64,000 nt of DNA from Vibrio galatheae. Lineage in GTDB: Bacteria; Pseudomonadota; Gammaproteobacteria; Enterobacterales; Vibrionaceae. The position numbers and the translations under genes are program-made. The DNA lies in the NCBI RefSeq assembly GCF_000967545.1, contig NZ_JXXV01000028.1:124001-188000 (forward strand), given 5' to 3'. Position 1 is the first letter of the stretch. Each line of letters begins with the position of its first letter. The notes beneath the pieces were generated by a model, which was not told where the DNA came from, did not search any database, and was given only the letters and a program-made list of their open reading frames with translations. Positions 45,867 through 56,045 of the stretch are shown here, in pieces.

Positions 45867-47150
45867 ATGAACATGACGTTCAAACTCAAGCTTGCAGCAG
45901 TGGGAACCACATTAGCATGTATGTCTGGTATAGCGAACGCCGCTGATACGATCAAAGTCGGCGTGTTGCACTCGCTGTCTGGCACGATGGCGATCAGTGA
46001 AACTACGCTCAAAGATACTGTGTTGATGTTGGTTGAAGAGCAGAACAAAAAGGGAGGTTTGCTCGGTAAAAAGCTTGAAGCTGTGGTAGTTGACCCCGCT
46101 TCTAACTGGCCTTTATTTGCAGAAAAGGCACGTGAGCTTATCGAAAAAGAGAAGGTTGATGTGGTGTTCGGTGGTTGGACATCAGTATCACGTAAATCGA
46201 TGCTACCTGTCTTCGAAGAGCTAAATAGCCTGCTTTTCTATCCAGTTCAGTATGAAGGTGAAGAGTCGTCGAAAAACGTCTTTTATACCGGTGCTGCGCC
46301 AAACCAGCAAGCGATCCCCGCGGTGGATTACTTGATGGATGAGCTTGATGTGGAGCGTTGGGTTCTCGCGGGTACTGATTACGTCTATCCAAGAACCACC
46401 AATAAAATTCTTGAATCTTACCTTAAGAGCAAAGGGGTCAGCGAAAAAGACATCATGATCAACTACACTCCGTTTGGTCATTCTGATTGGCAATCTATTG
46501 TCTCTGACATCAAAAAATTCGGTGCTGAAGGCAAGAAAACCGCAGTGGTGTCTACCATTAACGGTGATGCCAATGTCCCGTTCTACAAGGAGCTAGGCGC
46601 GCAAGGTATTTCGTCTGAAGACATTCCTGTCGTGGCTTTCTCGGTCGGTGAAGAAGAACTGTCGGGGATGGATACTTCGGCACTGGTCGGGCACTTAGCG
46701 GCATGGAACTACTTCATGAGTGTCGATACCGAAAAGAACGACGAGTTTGTTGAAACTTGGCAGAAATTTATCGCCAGCAACAAGCGTGTTACTAACGACC
46801 CTATGGAAGCGCACTACATTGGTTTCAATATGTGGGCGCAAGCAGTGACCAACGCTGGCACGACTGATCCTGAAGCGGTTCAAGATGCGCTGATCGGTGT
46901 GTCTGTGCCGAACTTGTCAGGCGGCTACTCAACTATGATGCCTAACCACCACATCACTAAGCCGGTCTTGATTGGTGAAATTCAAGATGACGGTCAGTTT
47001 GAGATCGTCTGGGAAACAACGGGTCTAGTCGCTGGTGATGCTTGGTCGGAATACTTACCAGAATCAGCCAAACTGTTTTCTAGCTGGTCGAAGCCGTTCT
47101 CATGCGGCGCGTTTAACATCGAAACTAAGAAATGCTCCGGGACTAACTAA
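45867..47150 (+). CDS. urtA: Urea ABC transporter substrate-binding protein
   Basis: 427-residue periplasmic binding protein with a signal peptide (about 1-24, ending GIANAAD). The mature part begins TIKVGVLHSLSGTMAISE, and FGGWTSVSRKSMLPVFE (about 97-113) and NVFYTGAAPNQQ are UrtA signatures. GGAG lies 7-8 nt before ATG. First gene of the urea uptake/urease unit; a strong terminator follows, so it is probably made in excess over the permease. Confidence 0.95.
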   Translation: MNMTFKLKLAAVGTTLACMSGIANAADTIKVGVLHSLSGTMAISETTLKDTVLMLVEEQNKKGGLLGKKLEAVVVDPASNWPLFAEKARELIEKEKVDVVFGGWTSVSRKSMLPVFEELNSLLFYPVQYEGEESSKNVFYTGAAPNQQAIPAVDYLMDELDVERWVLAGTDYVYPRTTNKILESYLKSKGVSEKDIMINYTPFGHSDWQSIVSDIKKFGAEGKKTAVVSTINGDANVPFYKELGAQGISSEDIPVVAFSVGEEELSGMDTSALVGHLAAWNYFMSVDTEKNDEFVETWQKFIASNKRVTNDPMEAHYIGFNMWAQAVTNAGTTDPEAVQDALIGVSVPNLSGGYSTMMPNHHITKPVLIGEIQDDGQFEIVWETTGLVAGDAWSEYLPESAKLFSSWSKPFSCGAFNIETKKCSGTN

Positions 47151-47173
47151 CCCCCACTTGTCCTGAAAAGTTT

Positions 47174-47204
47174 AGCGCTGCGCGTGGTTCAGCAGCGCTT
47201 TTTT
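47174..47204 (+). terminator. Intrinsic terminator between urtA and urtB
   Basis: AGCGCTGC and GCAGCGCT form a perfect 8-bp G+C-rich stem with a 10-nt loop, followed directly by six T. It lies between two genes of the same transport system, so some transcripts should stop after urtA while read-through supplies urtBCDE and urease. Confidence 0.88.
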
Positions 47205-47240
47205 ATTGCCATACAAATCGCTACTGCAAGGATGCATATC

Positions 47241-48866
47241 ATGACGACCGTATTACGGATGTTTTGTGTGCTCGTTTTTGTGCTGACTGGATTAACGACG
47301 GCGTCGGCCGCAACAGATAATCCACTGACTCAAGAATCTTTTTTTCAGGCACTTTCTGGAAAAGACACACAACAAAAACAGCAAGCTGCCACCTGGCTCG
47401 CTGCTAACTACCCGATGGAAACCGCGCAACCCATTTTAGATGCTTGGTTGAACGGGCAACTTTACTACCTCAAAGATCGCAACCACCCTCAGTATCAGCA
47501 ATTGTTTATTGTTGCCGACGAACAAGTCGGGGCGAATGCACGCCACGTCTGGAGTGATGAGCAACTCGCTATCGAAAATAAGCGCCAGTTTAAAAAAATT
47601 CGCGTCAACAATACCTTGCGCTCTTTCATCCGTTTAGAAATTGCCGCATTAGGGTTGAACAGCGACAATGTTGAGATACGCAAGCAGTCGGTTCAAGCCT
47701 TGACCGGGCAAAGCGAAGCACAGCAAAAGCTCATTGCGTTAAAGCAAACAGAAACCGATGCGCAAGTCTTGGCACTGCTCGATTTTGCACTGGCGATCAA
47801 CACGGCTTTGGATGCTAGTGCAGAAGATCGTTTGGCGGCGATTGACACGATTTCTGAGAGCACCGATCCGATTGTACTGGTGACGCTTAATCAAATCTTA
47901 GCTTCTGACACTGACGCGACGCTATTGGCAGCGACGCAAAAAGGGCTAGATAAATACCAACAAAGCCAACGTCTTTACGCCGGTGTCGAAACCTTGTTCT
48001 TTGGCTTAAGCCTAGGTTCTGTCTTAGTTTTGGCGGGCATCGGCTTAGCGATTACGTTTGGTGTGATGGGCGTGATCAACATGGCTCATGGTGAGCTAAT
48101 CATGCTAGGCGCTTATACCACTTACGTTATGCAGCAATTATTGCCCCAGCACACAGGTTTGGCGTTGATTCTCTCTATACCGATGGCATTTGTGGTTTCG
48201 GGTTTGGTTGGTATCGCGATTGAACGCGGTGTGATTCGCCACCTTTACGGTCGGCCATTAGAAACCTTGCTGGCAACGTTTGGTATCAGTTTGATTCTCC
48301 AGCAAGCGGTGCGCTCTATCTTTTCACCACTTAATCGTTCGGTAAGCACACCAGACTGGATGGCAGGCGCGCTCGAAATCAATCCCATGCTTTCTCTGAC
48401 TTATAACCGCCTCTACATCATTGTGTTTTGCGCCTTGGTTTTTATCGCCTTGGTGATGGTTTTGAAAAAAACGCCGCTTGGTCTTCAAGTTCGCGCGGTG
48501 TCGCAAAATAGGCCCATGGCAAGAGCGATGGGAATTCGCTCAGAACGGGTCGATGCCTTGACCTTTGGCCTTGGCGCGGGTGTTGCGGGCGTGGCAGGTG
48601 TGGCTTTGTCCCAGCTTACCAATGTCGGCCCCAACATGGGTCAAGCCTACATTATCGACTCATTTATGGTGGTGGTGTTTGGCGGAGTCGGCAACTTGTG
48701 GGGCACGCTAGTCGCAGGCTTGGGTCTCGGCTTGTTTAACAAGATCTTAGAGCCTTGGGCGGGCGCGGTGTTAGCCAAGATTCTGGTCTTAGTCTTTATC
48801 ATTTTGTTTATTCAAAAAAGGCCGCGAGGGCTGTTCCCTCAGCGTGGCCGCGCAGCCGAGAGTTAA
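47241..48866 (+). CDS. urtB: Urea ABC transporter permease UrtB
   Basis: 541 residues. A signal-like N-terminus and about 200-residue periplasmic extension with helical repeats (about 25-235) precede a LivH-type permease domain (about 250-535) with GVMGVINMAHGELIMLGAYTTYV. The extension is usual for UrtB. ATG at 47241 has AAGGA 8 nt upstream; the frame extends back to 47184 across the terminator and is not used. Confidence 0.93.
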   Translation: MTTVLRMFCVLVFVLTGLTTASAATDNPLTQESFFQALSGKDTQQKQQAATWLAANYPMETAQPILDAWLNGQLYYLKDRNHPQYQQLFIVADEQVGANARHVWSDEQLAIENKRQFKKIRVNNTLRSFIRLEIAALGLNSDNVEIRKQSVQALTGQSEAQQKLIALKQTETDAQVLALLDFALAINTALDASAEDRLAAIDTISESTDPIVLVTLNQILASDTDATLLAATQKGLDKYQQSQRLYAGVETLFFGLSLGSVLVLAGIGLAITFGVMGVINMAHGELIMLGAYTTYVMQQLLPQHTGLALILSIPMAFVVSGLVGIAIERGVIRHLYGRPLETLLATFGISLILQQAVRSIFSPLNRSVSTPDWMAGALEINPMLSLTYNRLYIIVFCALVFIALVMVLKKTPLGLQVRAVSQNRPMARAMGIRSERVDALTFGLGAGVAGVAGVALSQLTNVGPNMGQAYIIDSFMVVVFGGVGNLWGTLVAGLGLGLFNKILEPWAGAVLAKILVLVFIILFIQKRPRGLFPQRGRAAES

Positions 48867-48875
48867 GGAGGAAGT

Positions 48876-50042
48876 ATGCATACTCAATCAATCTCAACCC
48901 CTTCTCGCTCTTTTGTACTCAGTGCCATGCAGGGCGACAAAGGCGGGCAGTTAACCGTATTGGCGATACTCGCTGCAATCGTTTTAATTCCACTGGCCAA
49001 TGTCTGGCTACCCACTACTCATCCGCTGTATGTCGAGACGTTTACTATCTCGTTGCTTGGCAAATATCTCAGCTACGCCATGTTAGCGCTGGCGGTGGAT
49101 CTGGTGTGGGGCTATCTGGGCATTCTCAGCTTAGGGCATGGTGCTTTCTTTGCTCTAGGTGGCTACGCAATGGGGATGTACCTAATGCGCCAAATTGGTG
49201 ACCGAGGCGTGTATGGTAACCCGATCCTGCCTGATTTTATGGTGTTTCTAAATTGGCAAGAGCTGCCTTGGTTCTGGCACGGATTTGATCAGTTTTGGTT
49301 CGCGGCGCTGATGGTGATACTGGTACCGGGCGCGATGGCGTTTGTGTTTGGCTACCTAGCGTTTCGCTCACGCGTGTCGGGCGTTTACCTTTCGATCATC
49401 ACTCAAGCGTTAACTTACGCGTTAATGCTGGCCTTTTTCCGTAATGAGATGGGCTTTGGCGGCAACAATGGGTTAACGGATTTCAAAGATATCTTGGGCT
49501 ATAACTTGCAACAAGACAGTACCCGAATCGCGCTGTTTGTCTGTACCGGAGTGGCACTTGTCTTAAGTTATCTGGTGTGTCGCAGCGTGGTCGCCAGCCG
49601 TTTAGGCCGAGTTGCGGTTGCGATTCGTGACTCAGAGTCGCGTACTCGTTTTATGGGCTACGACGTCGATGGAATCAAGTTATGGGTGTTCGTGCTTTCT
49701 GCCGTCATTGCGGGGATTGCTGGTGCGCTGTATGTGCCGCAAGTCGGTATTATTAACCCAGGTGAATTTGCGCCGCTTAACTCGATAGAAGTGGTGGTTT
49801 GGGTGGCATTAGGTGGTCGCGCGACCTTGTTTGGTGCGATTGTTGGTGCGCTAGTGATTAACTATGCCAAGAGTTGGTTCACGGTTGAGTTTCCTGAAGT
49901 ATGGCTGTTCGCGCTTGGTGGATTATTTGTCCTTTCCACGCTCTACTTTCCAAAAGGTTTGATGGGATTTGTCAGCGATAAATGGCGTTTGCTGAGCAAG
50001 AAAAAACCAAACAAAAATCAGAGCAAGGAGGCCATGATATGA
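48876..50042 (+). CDS. urtC: Urea ABC transporter permease UrtC
   Basis: 388-residue LivM-type inner-membrane permease with about ten spans. YAMLALAVDLVWGYLGILSLGHGAFFALGGYAMGMYLM (about 67-104) is the characteristic UrtC segment. Partner of UrtB. AAGGAGG stands 6 nt before ATG; its stop overlaps the urtD start (ATGA). Confidence 0.95.
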   Translation: MHTQSISTPSRSFVLSAMQGDKGGQLTVLAILAAIVLIPLANVWLPTTHPLYVETFTISLLGKYLSYAMLALAVDLVWGYLGILSLGHGAFFALGGYAMGMYLMRQIGDRGVYGNPILPDFMVFLNWQELPWFWHGFDQFWFAALMVILVPGAMAFVFGYLAFRSRVSGVYLSIITQALTYALMLAFFRNEMGFGGNNGLTDFKDILGYNLQQDSTRIALFVCTGVALVLSYLVCRSVVASRLGRVAVAIRDSESRTRFMGYDVDGIKLWVFVLSAVIAGIAGALYVPQVGIINPGEFAPLNSIEVVVWVALGGRATLFGAIVGALVINYAKSWFTVEFPEVWLFALGGLFVLSTLYFPKGLMGFVSDKWRLLSKKKPNKNQSKEAMI

Positions 50043-50890
50043 CCGAGCTAAAGCGAAGCGAGCAACTCAAACATTCATTGGCAGAAATAACTCGCCGCGA
50101 TCAGGTGTTCCCATTTCTTAAGCCTGATGTACATCCCTTAATTGATACCAGACACAACATCCTGCTCTATATCGAAGGCGTCAACAAAACCTTTGATGGA
50201 TTCAAAGCCATCAATGATCTCAATTTGTATATTCGTGAAGGGGAACTGAGGTGCATCATAGGCCCAAATGGCGCAGGAAAGACCACCATGATGGATATCA
50301 TCACAGGGAAAACTAAACCGGATACTGGTCAGGTTTGGCTTGGATCGAACCTCAATTTACTCAACATGACCGAAGCTGAAATCGCCAACGCCGGGATTGG
50401 GCGTAAGTTTCAAAAGCCGACGGTGATCGAATGCCTTTCGGTGTGGGAGAACTTAGAGTTGGCGATGTCCGGTGTTCGCTCTGTCTGGGGCTCGTATGTC
50501 GCGCGCATGACTGGCGAGCAGAAAGACAAACTTGAATCTGTTTTGGCACTGATACATCTGCAAGATCATCAAACGCTGCTGGCTGGCAACCTTTCACACG
50601 GGCAAAAGCAATGGCTCGAGATTGGGATGTTATTGATGCAAAACCCTAAACTGCTACTGATTGATGAACCTGTCGCAGGTATGACCCATCAAGAGATGGA
50701 CCGAACCTCAGAGCTGCTTAATTCTTTGGCGGGTAAACACTCCGTGGTGGTGGTTGAGCATGATATGGATTTTGTGCGCTCCATCGCCAGTCATGTCACT
50801 GTGCTCCACCAGGGGCATGTACTGGCGGAGGGGAGCATGGATCAGGTTCAGGCTCATCAGGAAGTCAAACAGGTCTATTTGGGAGAATAA
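50039..50890 (+). CDS. urtD: Urea ABC transporter ATPase UrtD
   Basis: 283 residues, LivG type: Walker A GPNGAGKTT (about 75-83), signature LSHGQKQWLE, which is typical of UrtD, Walker B LLLIDEPVAGM. The start at 50039 overlaps the urtC stop by four bases with AAGGAGG upstream; the frame open from 49982 is not used. A roughly 45-residue N-terminal extension is seen in many UrtD. Confidence 0.95.
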   Translation: MTELKRSEQLKHSLAEITRRDQVFPFLKPDVHPLIDTRHNILLYIEGVNKTFDGFKAINDLNLYIREGELRCIIGPNGAGKTTMMDIITGKTKPDTGQVWLGSNLNLLNMTEAEIANAGIGRKFQKPTVIECLSVWENLELAMSGVRSVWGSYVARMTGEQKDKLESVLALIHLQDHQTLLAGNLSHGQKQWLEIGMLLMQNPKLLLIDEPVAGMTHQEMDRTSELLNSLAGKHSVVVVEHDMDFVRSIASHVTVLHQGHVLAEGSMDQVQAHQEVKQVYLGE

Positions 50891-50891
50891 C

Positions 50892-51587
50892 ATGCTAACG
50901 ATTTCAGGATTGAATCAATTCTACGGCGAGAGCCATACCTTGTGGGACTTAGACATGGCAATCCCCAAGGGCAAATGTACCGTATTAATGGGACGCAATG
51001 GCGTCGGTAAAACCACGCTACTGCAATGCATTATGGGGCTGGTCAAAACCCACAGTGGTGACATCACCCTTGAAGGTGATTCAATCATAAAAAAGGAAGC
51101 AGAAGCGCGTCCGCGAATGGGGATAGGTTACGTTCCCCAAGGTCGGCAAATTTTTCCTATGTTAACTGTGGAAGAAAACTTGCAAGTCGGTTTGCCTATC
51201 CGAGCGCGAGGAGACCGTAACATTCCCGAGTTTATCTTTGAACTGTTTCCGGTGTTAAAGGAAATGTTGCATCGCAGAGGGGGCGATTTGTCCGGTGGTC
51301 AGCAGCAACAATTAGCCATTGCGAGGGCGTTGGTGATTAACCCAAGCCTACTGATTTTGGACGAACCCACCGAAGGGATTCAGCCCAATATTGTTCAGGA
51401 AATCGGCGACATTATTCGCATGTTAAATGAGAAATTTGGACTTACGGTTTTACTTGTCGAGCAGAAACTGCCCTTCGCCCGCAAGGTCGGTGATCAGTTT
51501 TGTATCTTGGATAGAGGGCGCACTGTTGCCCAAGGGGATATGGGCGAACTGGATGAAAGATTGATAAAGGAGTATCTCACCGTATGA
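50892..51587 (+). CDS. urtE: Urea ABC transporter ATPase UrtE
   Basis: 231 residues, LivF type: Walker A GRNGVGKTT (about 34-42), signature LSGGQQQQLAIARAL (about 135-149), Walker B LLILDEPTEGIQP. Together with UrtD it powers urea import. Its stop overlaps the ureD start by four bases, fusing transport and urease genes into one transcription unit. Confidence 0.95.
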   Translation: MLTISGLNQFYGESHTLWDLDMAIPKGKCTVLMGRNGVGKTTLLQCIMGLVKTHSGDITLEGDSIIKKEAEARPRMGIGYVPQGRQIFPMLTVEENLQVGLPIRARGDRNIPEFIFELFPVLKEMLHRRGGDLSGGQQQQLAIARALVINPSLLILDEPTEGIQPNIVQEIGDIIRMLNEKFGLTVLLVEQKLPFARKVGDQFCILDRGRTVAQGDMGELDERLIKEYLTV

Positions 51588-52492
51588 TGTGTGAACCTGC
51601 AGTGGCGTTTGATATTGATGATAAAAATCAAACGCTTAAAAATAGTATTGAGTCTGATGTTGAGCTGGGTTGGAAGGCGATTCTGTCGCTATTGTTTAAA
51701 GATCGCGGTGACAAAACCGTGATCAAAGATCGCCAGCAACAAGGCCCATTGGCTATCCAGCGTCCTTTGTACCCAGAAGGAAAAACCTGTCACACCTATT
51801 TGCTCCACCCACCCGGAGGTGTGGTGGGCGGCGACACTCTGCAAATAAGCGCCCGTGTCGAGCAGGGCGCTCATGCCTTGGTCACGACACCGGGTGCAAC
51901 TAAGTTCTACCGCTCAGAAAAGCGCTATGCGTATCAGCAGCAAATTTTGCACGTTGAGCGTGGCGGTCGGCTAGAGTGGCTACCGCAAGAAAACATCTTT
52001 TTCCCTGATGCCCATGCGCGTTTAGATACTCAGATTCATCTGCAACGCGATGCCCAATTTTTGGGCTGGGAGATGCACTGTTTTGGGCGTCCTGCACTAA
52101 ATGAGGGATTTTCCTCGGGACATTTAGTTGGAAAAACAGAGATTTACCTAGATGGGAACAAAATTCTGACCGAAGGGTTAAATATTTTTGGTGGCGATAA
52201 GTCTATGATTGAAAAGGGCTTGTTAAATTTTCCTATGGCGGGGACGCTTTACATATCGGCACAAAATGACCAGTTTTTCCAATTGGTACAGAGCTTGCTC
52301 TCTAACATACAGGAACAAGTTGGCACAGAGGACTTAGTCATTGCTGCGACGCAGATTGAAGATTTGATTGTCGTGCGTGCACTAGGTCGATGGAGCGAAG
52401 TGATCTTGCAAAGCTTTCAGCAGGTTTGGCAGCATACCCGCCAATACTGGACAGGAGACACGCCGCATCCCCCAAGAATTTGGGCAACCTAA
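51584..52492 (+). CDS. ureD: Urease accessory protein UreD
   Basis: 302-residue scaffold that, with UreF and UreG, forms the complex delivering nickel and CO2 to apo-urease. QRPLYPEGKTCHTYLLHPPGGVVGGD (about 57-82) and ALVTTPGATKFYRS (about 97-110) are family landmarks. Coupled to urtE by an ATGATG overlap. First of the urease genes in the order D-A-B-C-E-J-F-G. Confidence 0.94.
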   Translation: MMCEPAVAFDIDDKNQTLKNSIESDVELGWKAILSLLFKDRGDKTVIKDRQQQGPLAIQRPLYPEGKTCHTYLLHPPGGVVGGDTLQISARVEQGAHALVTTPGATKFYRSEKRYAYQQQILHVERGGRLEWLPQENIFFPDAHARLDTQIHLQRDAQFLGWEMHCFGRPALNEGFSSGHLVGKTEIYLDGNKILTEGLNIFGGDKSMIEKGLLNFPMAGTLYISAQNDQFFQLVQSLLSNIQEQVGTEDLVIAATQIEDLIVVRALGRWSEVILQSFQQVWQHTRQYWTGDTPHPPRIWAT

Positions 52493-52550
52493 GCTCTGTT
52501 GACCTTGTTGTTCCTTCTCGCTCACGCATAAGGATATCGCAAGGAATAAA

Positions 52551-52853
52551 ATGGAACTTTCACCAAGAGAAAAAGACAAGCTATTGATTTTTTGCGCGGG
52601 AATGCTAGCGCAGCAACGCAAAGAAAGAGGCTTAAAACTCAACTACCCAGAGTCCATCGCTTTTATCAGCAGTGCCATTCTTGAGGGCGCTCGCGAAGGC
52701 AAAACTGTGTCTGAGCTGATGGACTTTGGCCGTACCCTTCTCAGCGTCGATGATGTGATGGAAGGCGTCGCCTCGATGATCCCCGATGTGCAGGTTGAAG
52801 CAACCTTCCCTGATGGCACCAAGTTGGTGACTGTCCACGAACCGATCGTCTAG
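52551..52853 (+). CDS. ureA: Urease gamma subunit
   Basis: 100-residue structural subunit beginning [14 protein letters not shown] and ending in VTVHEPIV, full family length. AAGGA lies before ATG, 58 nt after ureD. Forms the (alpha-beta-gamma)3 enzyme with UreB and UreC. Confidence 0.96.
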   Translation: MELSPREKDKLLIFCAGMLAQQRKERGLKLNYPESIAFISSAILEGAREGKTVSELMDFGRTLLSVDDVMEGVASMIPDVQVEATFPDGTKLVTVHEPIV

Positions 52854-52861
52854 GAGCCATT

Positions 52862-53203
52862 ATGTCTGCATCAACAGGTAAACACACCGGACTCATTCCG
52901 GGTCAAATTGAATCGGCAGCGGGTGAGATAGAACTCAATGTTGGCAGAGCGACCATCAAGGTCAAAGTCGAAAACATTGGTGATCGCCCGGTACAAATCG
53001 GATCGCACTACCACTTCTACGAGGCGAATGATGCATTGCGCTTTGATCGCGAACCTTGCAAAGGATTTCGACTCAATATCCCAGCGGGAACCGCGACCCG
53101 TTTTGAACCGGGTCAGTCACGGACAGTGGAGTTAGTTGAATTCGCCGGTAAGCGAGAAGTCTACGGCTTTCAAGGCAAAATCATGGGCAAGCTCGTTCAA
53201 TAA
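52862..53203 (+). CDS. ureB: Urease beta subunit
   Basis: 113 residues, with [23 protein letters not shown] segment (here [19 protein letters not shown], about 39-57) and [17 protein letters not shown], the UreB signatures. It starts 8 nt after ureA with GGAG upstream. Confidence 0.96.
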   Translation: MSASTGKHTGLIPGQIESAAGEIELNVGRATIKVKVENIGDRPVQIGSHYHFYEANDALRFDREPCKGFRLNIPAGTATRFEPGQSRTVELVEFAGKREVYGFQGKIMGKLVQ

Positions 53204-53225
53204 ACAACGAAAACAAGGATAGGTA

Positions 53226-54929
53226 ATGGCTAGCATTTCACGTCAGGCATATGCCGAAATGTTTGGGCAAACGGTTGGTGATCGCGTGCGTCTCGCAGAC
53301 ACTGAATTGTGGCTTGAAGTAGAAAAGGATTTTACCGTTTACGGTGACGAAGTGAAATTTGGCGGCGGAAAAGTGATCCGCGATGGCATGGGGCAGAGTC
53401 AGCGTCCTAGCCGAGAAACGCCCGATTTAGTCATCACCAACGCGGTGGTACTGGATTATTGGGGGATCGTCAAAGCCGATGTTGCGGTTAAGGATGGTCG
53501 TATTCAAGCGATAGGGAAAGCGGGCAACCCGGACGTTCAGCCCGAAGTGACGATTGTGATTGGCCCGGGAACCGAGATTCTTGCTGGCGAAGGCTCTATT
53601 CTAACCGCTGGCGGTATTGATTCGCACATTCACTTTATTTGTCCGCAGCAGATTGAAGAAGCGTTGGCGTCAGGTGTCACAACCATGATCGGCGGCGGTA
53701 CTGGCCCAAATACTGGCACCAATGCGACTACCTGTACGCCGGGGCCGTGGAATATGCACCGTATGTTGGAGTCTTTGGATGAGTTTCCAATGAACTTTGG
53801 CCTGCTGGGCAAAGGTAACGCCAGTCAGCCAGAGGCATTAAGAGAGCAAGTCGCTGCTGGTGCGGTGGGGCTGAAACTGCACGAAGATTGGGGCACAACC
53901 CCAGCCTCTATCGATACCTGTTTGTCGGTTGCTGATGAGATGGATGTGCAAGTCGCGATTCATACCGACACATTGAATGAATCTGGCTTTGTTGAGTCAA
54001 CGCTAGCTGCGATTGGTAATCGTGTGATTCACACTTACCATACCGAAGGCGCGGGCGGCGGTCATGCTCCGGATATTATCCGTGCGGCTGGTGAATCAAA
54101 CGTACTGCCGTCGTCGACTAACCCAACTCGGCCCTACACGGTGAACACGGTTGATGAACATCTCGACATGTTGATGGTTTGTCACCATTTATCGCCGTCG
54201 ATTGCCGAAGATGTCGCTTTTGCGGAGTCGCGTATTCGCCGTGAAACCATCGCCGCAGAAGACATTCTGCACGATCTTGGCGCTTTCTCTATGATAGCTT
54301 CAGATTCCCAAGCAATGGGACGTGTCGGCGAAGTGATTACTCGCACCTGGCAAACAGCACACAAGATGAAAGTACAGCGTGGCAGCTTAAAAGAAGACTC
54401 GTCATACAGCGACAACTTCCGCCTTAAGCGCTACATCGCAAAATACACCATCAACCCCGCAATTACTCACGGCATGGCCCATGAAGTGGGTTCGATTGAA
54501 GTGGGCAAATTAGCGGATTTGGTATTGTGGAAACCGGCCTTTTTTGGCGTTAAGCCGAGTGTCATTTTGAAAGGAGGTATGATTGCGATGGCGCCAATGG
54601 GGGATCCCAATGCTTCGATCCCAACGCCTCAACCTGTGCACTATCGCAGTATGTTTGGCAGCTATGGTAAGGCGTCACAAAAGACCTCGATGCTGTTTGT
54701 TTCACAGGCCGCTCATCAAGCCGGAATCGCGAGTGAGCTAGGACTTGGCAGCCAAATTGGTGTCGTCAGTCACTGCCGCGATATCAGCAAAGCAGACATG
54801 AAGCTGAATGATTGGCAGCCCAACATCGAAGTGGACTCGCAAACTTATCAAGTGCGTGCCGACGGTGAGCTGCTGGTGTGCGAGCCAGCCGACGTGCTAC
54901 CTATGGCACAAAAATACTTTCTCTTCTAA
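53226..54929 (+). CDS. ureC: Urease alpha (catalytic) subunit
   Basis: 567-residue nickel enzyme hydrolysing urea to ammonia and carbamate. All active-site residues are in the expected numbering: H134 and H136 (DSHIHF), the carbamylated Lys K217 and H219 (LKLHEDWG), the flap C319 with H320/H321 (MVCHH), and the Asp in ASDSQAMGR (about 360). Fully intact, so a functional urease is expected once loaded with nickel. Confidence 0.98.
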   Translation: MASISRQAYAEMFGQTVGDRVRLADTELWLEVEKDFTVYGDEVKFGGGKVIRDGMGQSQRPSRETPDLVITNAVVLDYWGIVKADVAVKDGRIQAIGKAGNPDVQPEVTIVIGPGTEILAGEGSILTAGGIDSHIHFICPQQIEEALASGVTTMIGGGTGPNTGTNATTCTPGPWNMHRMLESLDEFPMNFGLLGKGNASQPEALREQVAAGAVGLKLHEDWGTTPASIDTCLSVADEMDVQVAIHTDTLNESGFVESTLAAIGNRVIHTYHTEGAGGGHAPDIIRAAGESNVLPSSTNPTRPYTVNTVDEHLDMLMVCHHLSPSIAEDVAFAESRIRRETIAAEDILHDLGAFSMIASDSQAMGRVGEVITRTWQTAHKMKVQRGSLKEDSSYSDNFRLKRYIAKYTINPAITHGMAHEVGSIEVGKLADLVLWKPAFFGVKPSVILKGGMIAMAPMGDPNASIPTPQPVHYRSMFGSYGKASQKTSMLFVSQAAHQAGIASELGLGSQIGVVSHCRDISKADMKLNDWQPNIEVDSQTYQVRADGELLVCEPADVLPMAQKYFLF

Positions 54930-54964
54930 TCAATATGACAATAAAAAACGGACAAGGATTTGCC

Positions 54965-55417
54965 ATGATCGAACTCACCGAAATCAGCTCTGAGATCTGC
55001 ATTAAGCCGAACGCATTTTTAAGTTTACCTATCGATAGCCGAATAAAGAGCCGACTTAAAGTAGTGCTTGATGACGGGCGTGAAGCGGGACTGTTTCTAC
55101 CACGCGGGCATATCTTACGCGGCGGTCAACAGCTCAAAAGCCAGTGTGGTCTCGTCGTTGAAATCAAAGCCGCGCCTGAAAAAGTCTCGACAGTGTATTG
55201 CAGTGACTTACACCTTCTCACGCGAGTTGCCTACCACCTTGGTAACCGTCACGTACCTTTGCAAGTCGAATTTGGCTGGGTGCGCTATCAGCATGACCAT
55301 GTGCTCGACGAAATGGTCGAAGGGCTGGGTGCGAAAGTGACCACAGAGGAAGCGTCGTTCGAACCAGAAAATGGCGCTTATGGCGGTCGTTCTAGTGGTC
55401 ATCATCACCATCATTAA
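54965..55417 (+). CDS. ureE: Urease nickel metallochaperone UreE
   Basis: 150-residue nickel carrier with an N-terminal peptide-binding domain and C-terminal metal-binding domain (GNRHVPLQVE, about 94-103). It ends in a natural histidine tail SGHHHHH that can store nickel. The start at 54965 has AAGGA upstream; the frame open from 54878 overlaps ureC and is not used. Confidence 0.94.
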   Translation: MIELTEISSEICIKPNAFLSLPIDSRIKSRLKVVLDDGREAGLFLPRGHILRGGQQLKSQCGLVVEIKAAPEKVSTVYCSDLHLLTRVAYHLGNRHVPLQVEFGWVRYQHDHVLDEMVEGLGAKVTTEEASFEPENGAYGGRSSGHHHHH

Positions 55418-55469
55418 TCTCAACAATCGAGTCACATTGAAAAATACAAATAACAACAAGGAAGTTATC

Positions 55470-56036
55470 ATGAAAAAAACCTTCACATCATTGGCTGCGC
55501 TATCATCTCTGGCACTGCTATCTTCTCCTGCTCTGGCGCATACTGGCCATGAGACAGCGTCATTCTCTGCGGGTTTAACTCACCCAGTGACCGGATTTGA
55601 TCACCTGATCATGTTGGTCGCCTTTGGCATTTTGGTCGCCTGCGTGCAAACCAGCACAGTACGTAAAACGGGCTTAGTGATTAGCGCATTGGTTTCCATG
55701 CTGGTGGGCTTGGCTGCAGGGCAGTGGTTCGGCGGCTTTAATGGTGTTGAGTTAGCGATTGGTTCCTCGCTGTTTGTTGTCAGTGGCGCGATTTGGCAGG
55801 CATTCCATGCATCAAAAGATATGCTGCGCTTGGCTCTGACCTTGTGCGTCGGTTTGGTCTTCTTCCACGGCTATGCTCACGGCGTTGAAGCGCAAGGTGC
55901 GATCTCTGCATTTGCCGCGGGGATGATGTTAGGCGCCACAGCACTGATGGTACTCGGTTTGCAATTTGGTCGTTCGCTCTCAAGCCCGTGGCTATCGGTT
56001 GGCGTTGCATCTGTTAGTGCTTTAGTGATCATGTAA
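55470..56036 (+). CDS. ureJ: HupE/UreJ nickel permease-like protein
   Basis: 188 residues: signal peptide ending SSPALAHTGH, about six spans, and the HupE/UreJ metal motif HPVTGFDHL (about 37-45). Later His residues (FFHGYAHGVEA, about 130-140) may also bind nickel. It supplies nickel for urease. The start at 55470 has AAGGA upstream; the frame from 55371 overlaps ureE and is not used. Confidence 0.9.
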   Translation: MKKTFTSLAALSSLALLSSPALAHTGHETASFSAGLTHPVTGFDHLIMLVAFGILVACVQTSTVRKTGLVISALVSMLVGLAAGQWFGGFNGVELAIGSSLFVVSGAIWQAFHASKDMLRLALTLCVGLVFFHGYAHGVEAQGAISAFAAGMMLGATALMVLGLQFGRSLSSPWLSVGVASVSALVIM

Positions 56037-56045
56037 GCCGCGCTT

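Noticed and set aside
55390..55417. UreE ends in a run of five histidines, like a cloning tag
   Set aside because: Natural UreE proteins often carry His-rich C-terminal tails for nickel, and the flanking sequence is ordinary operon DNA.
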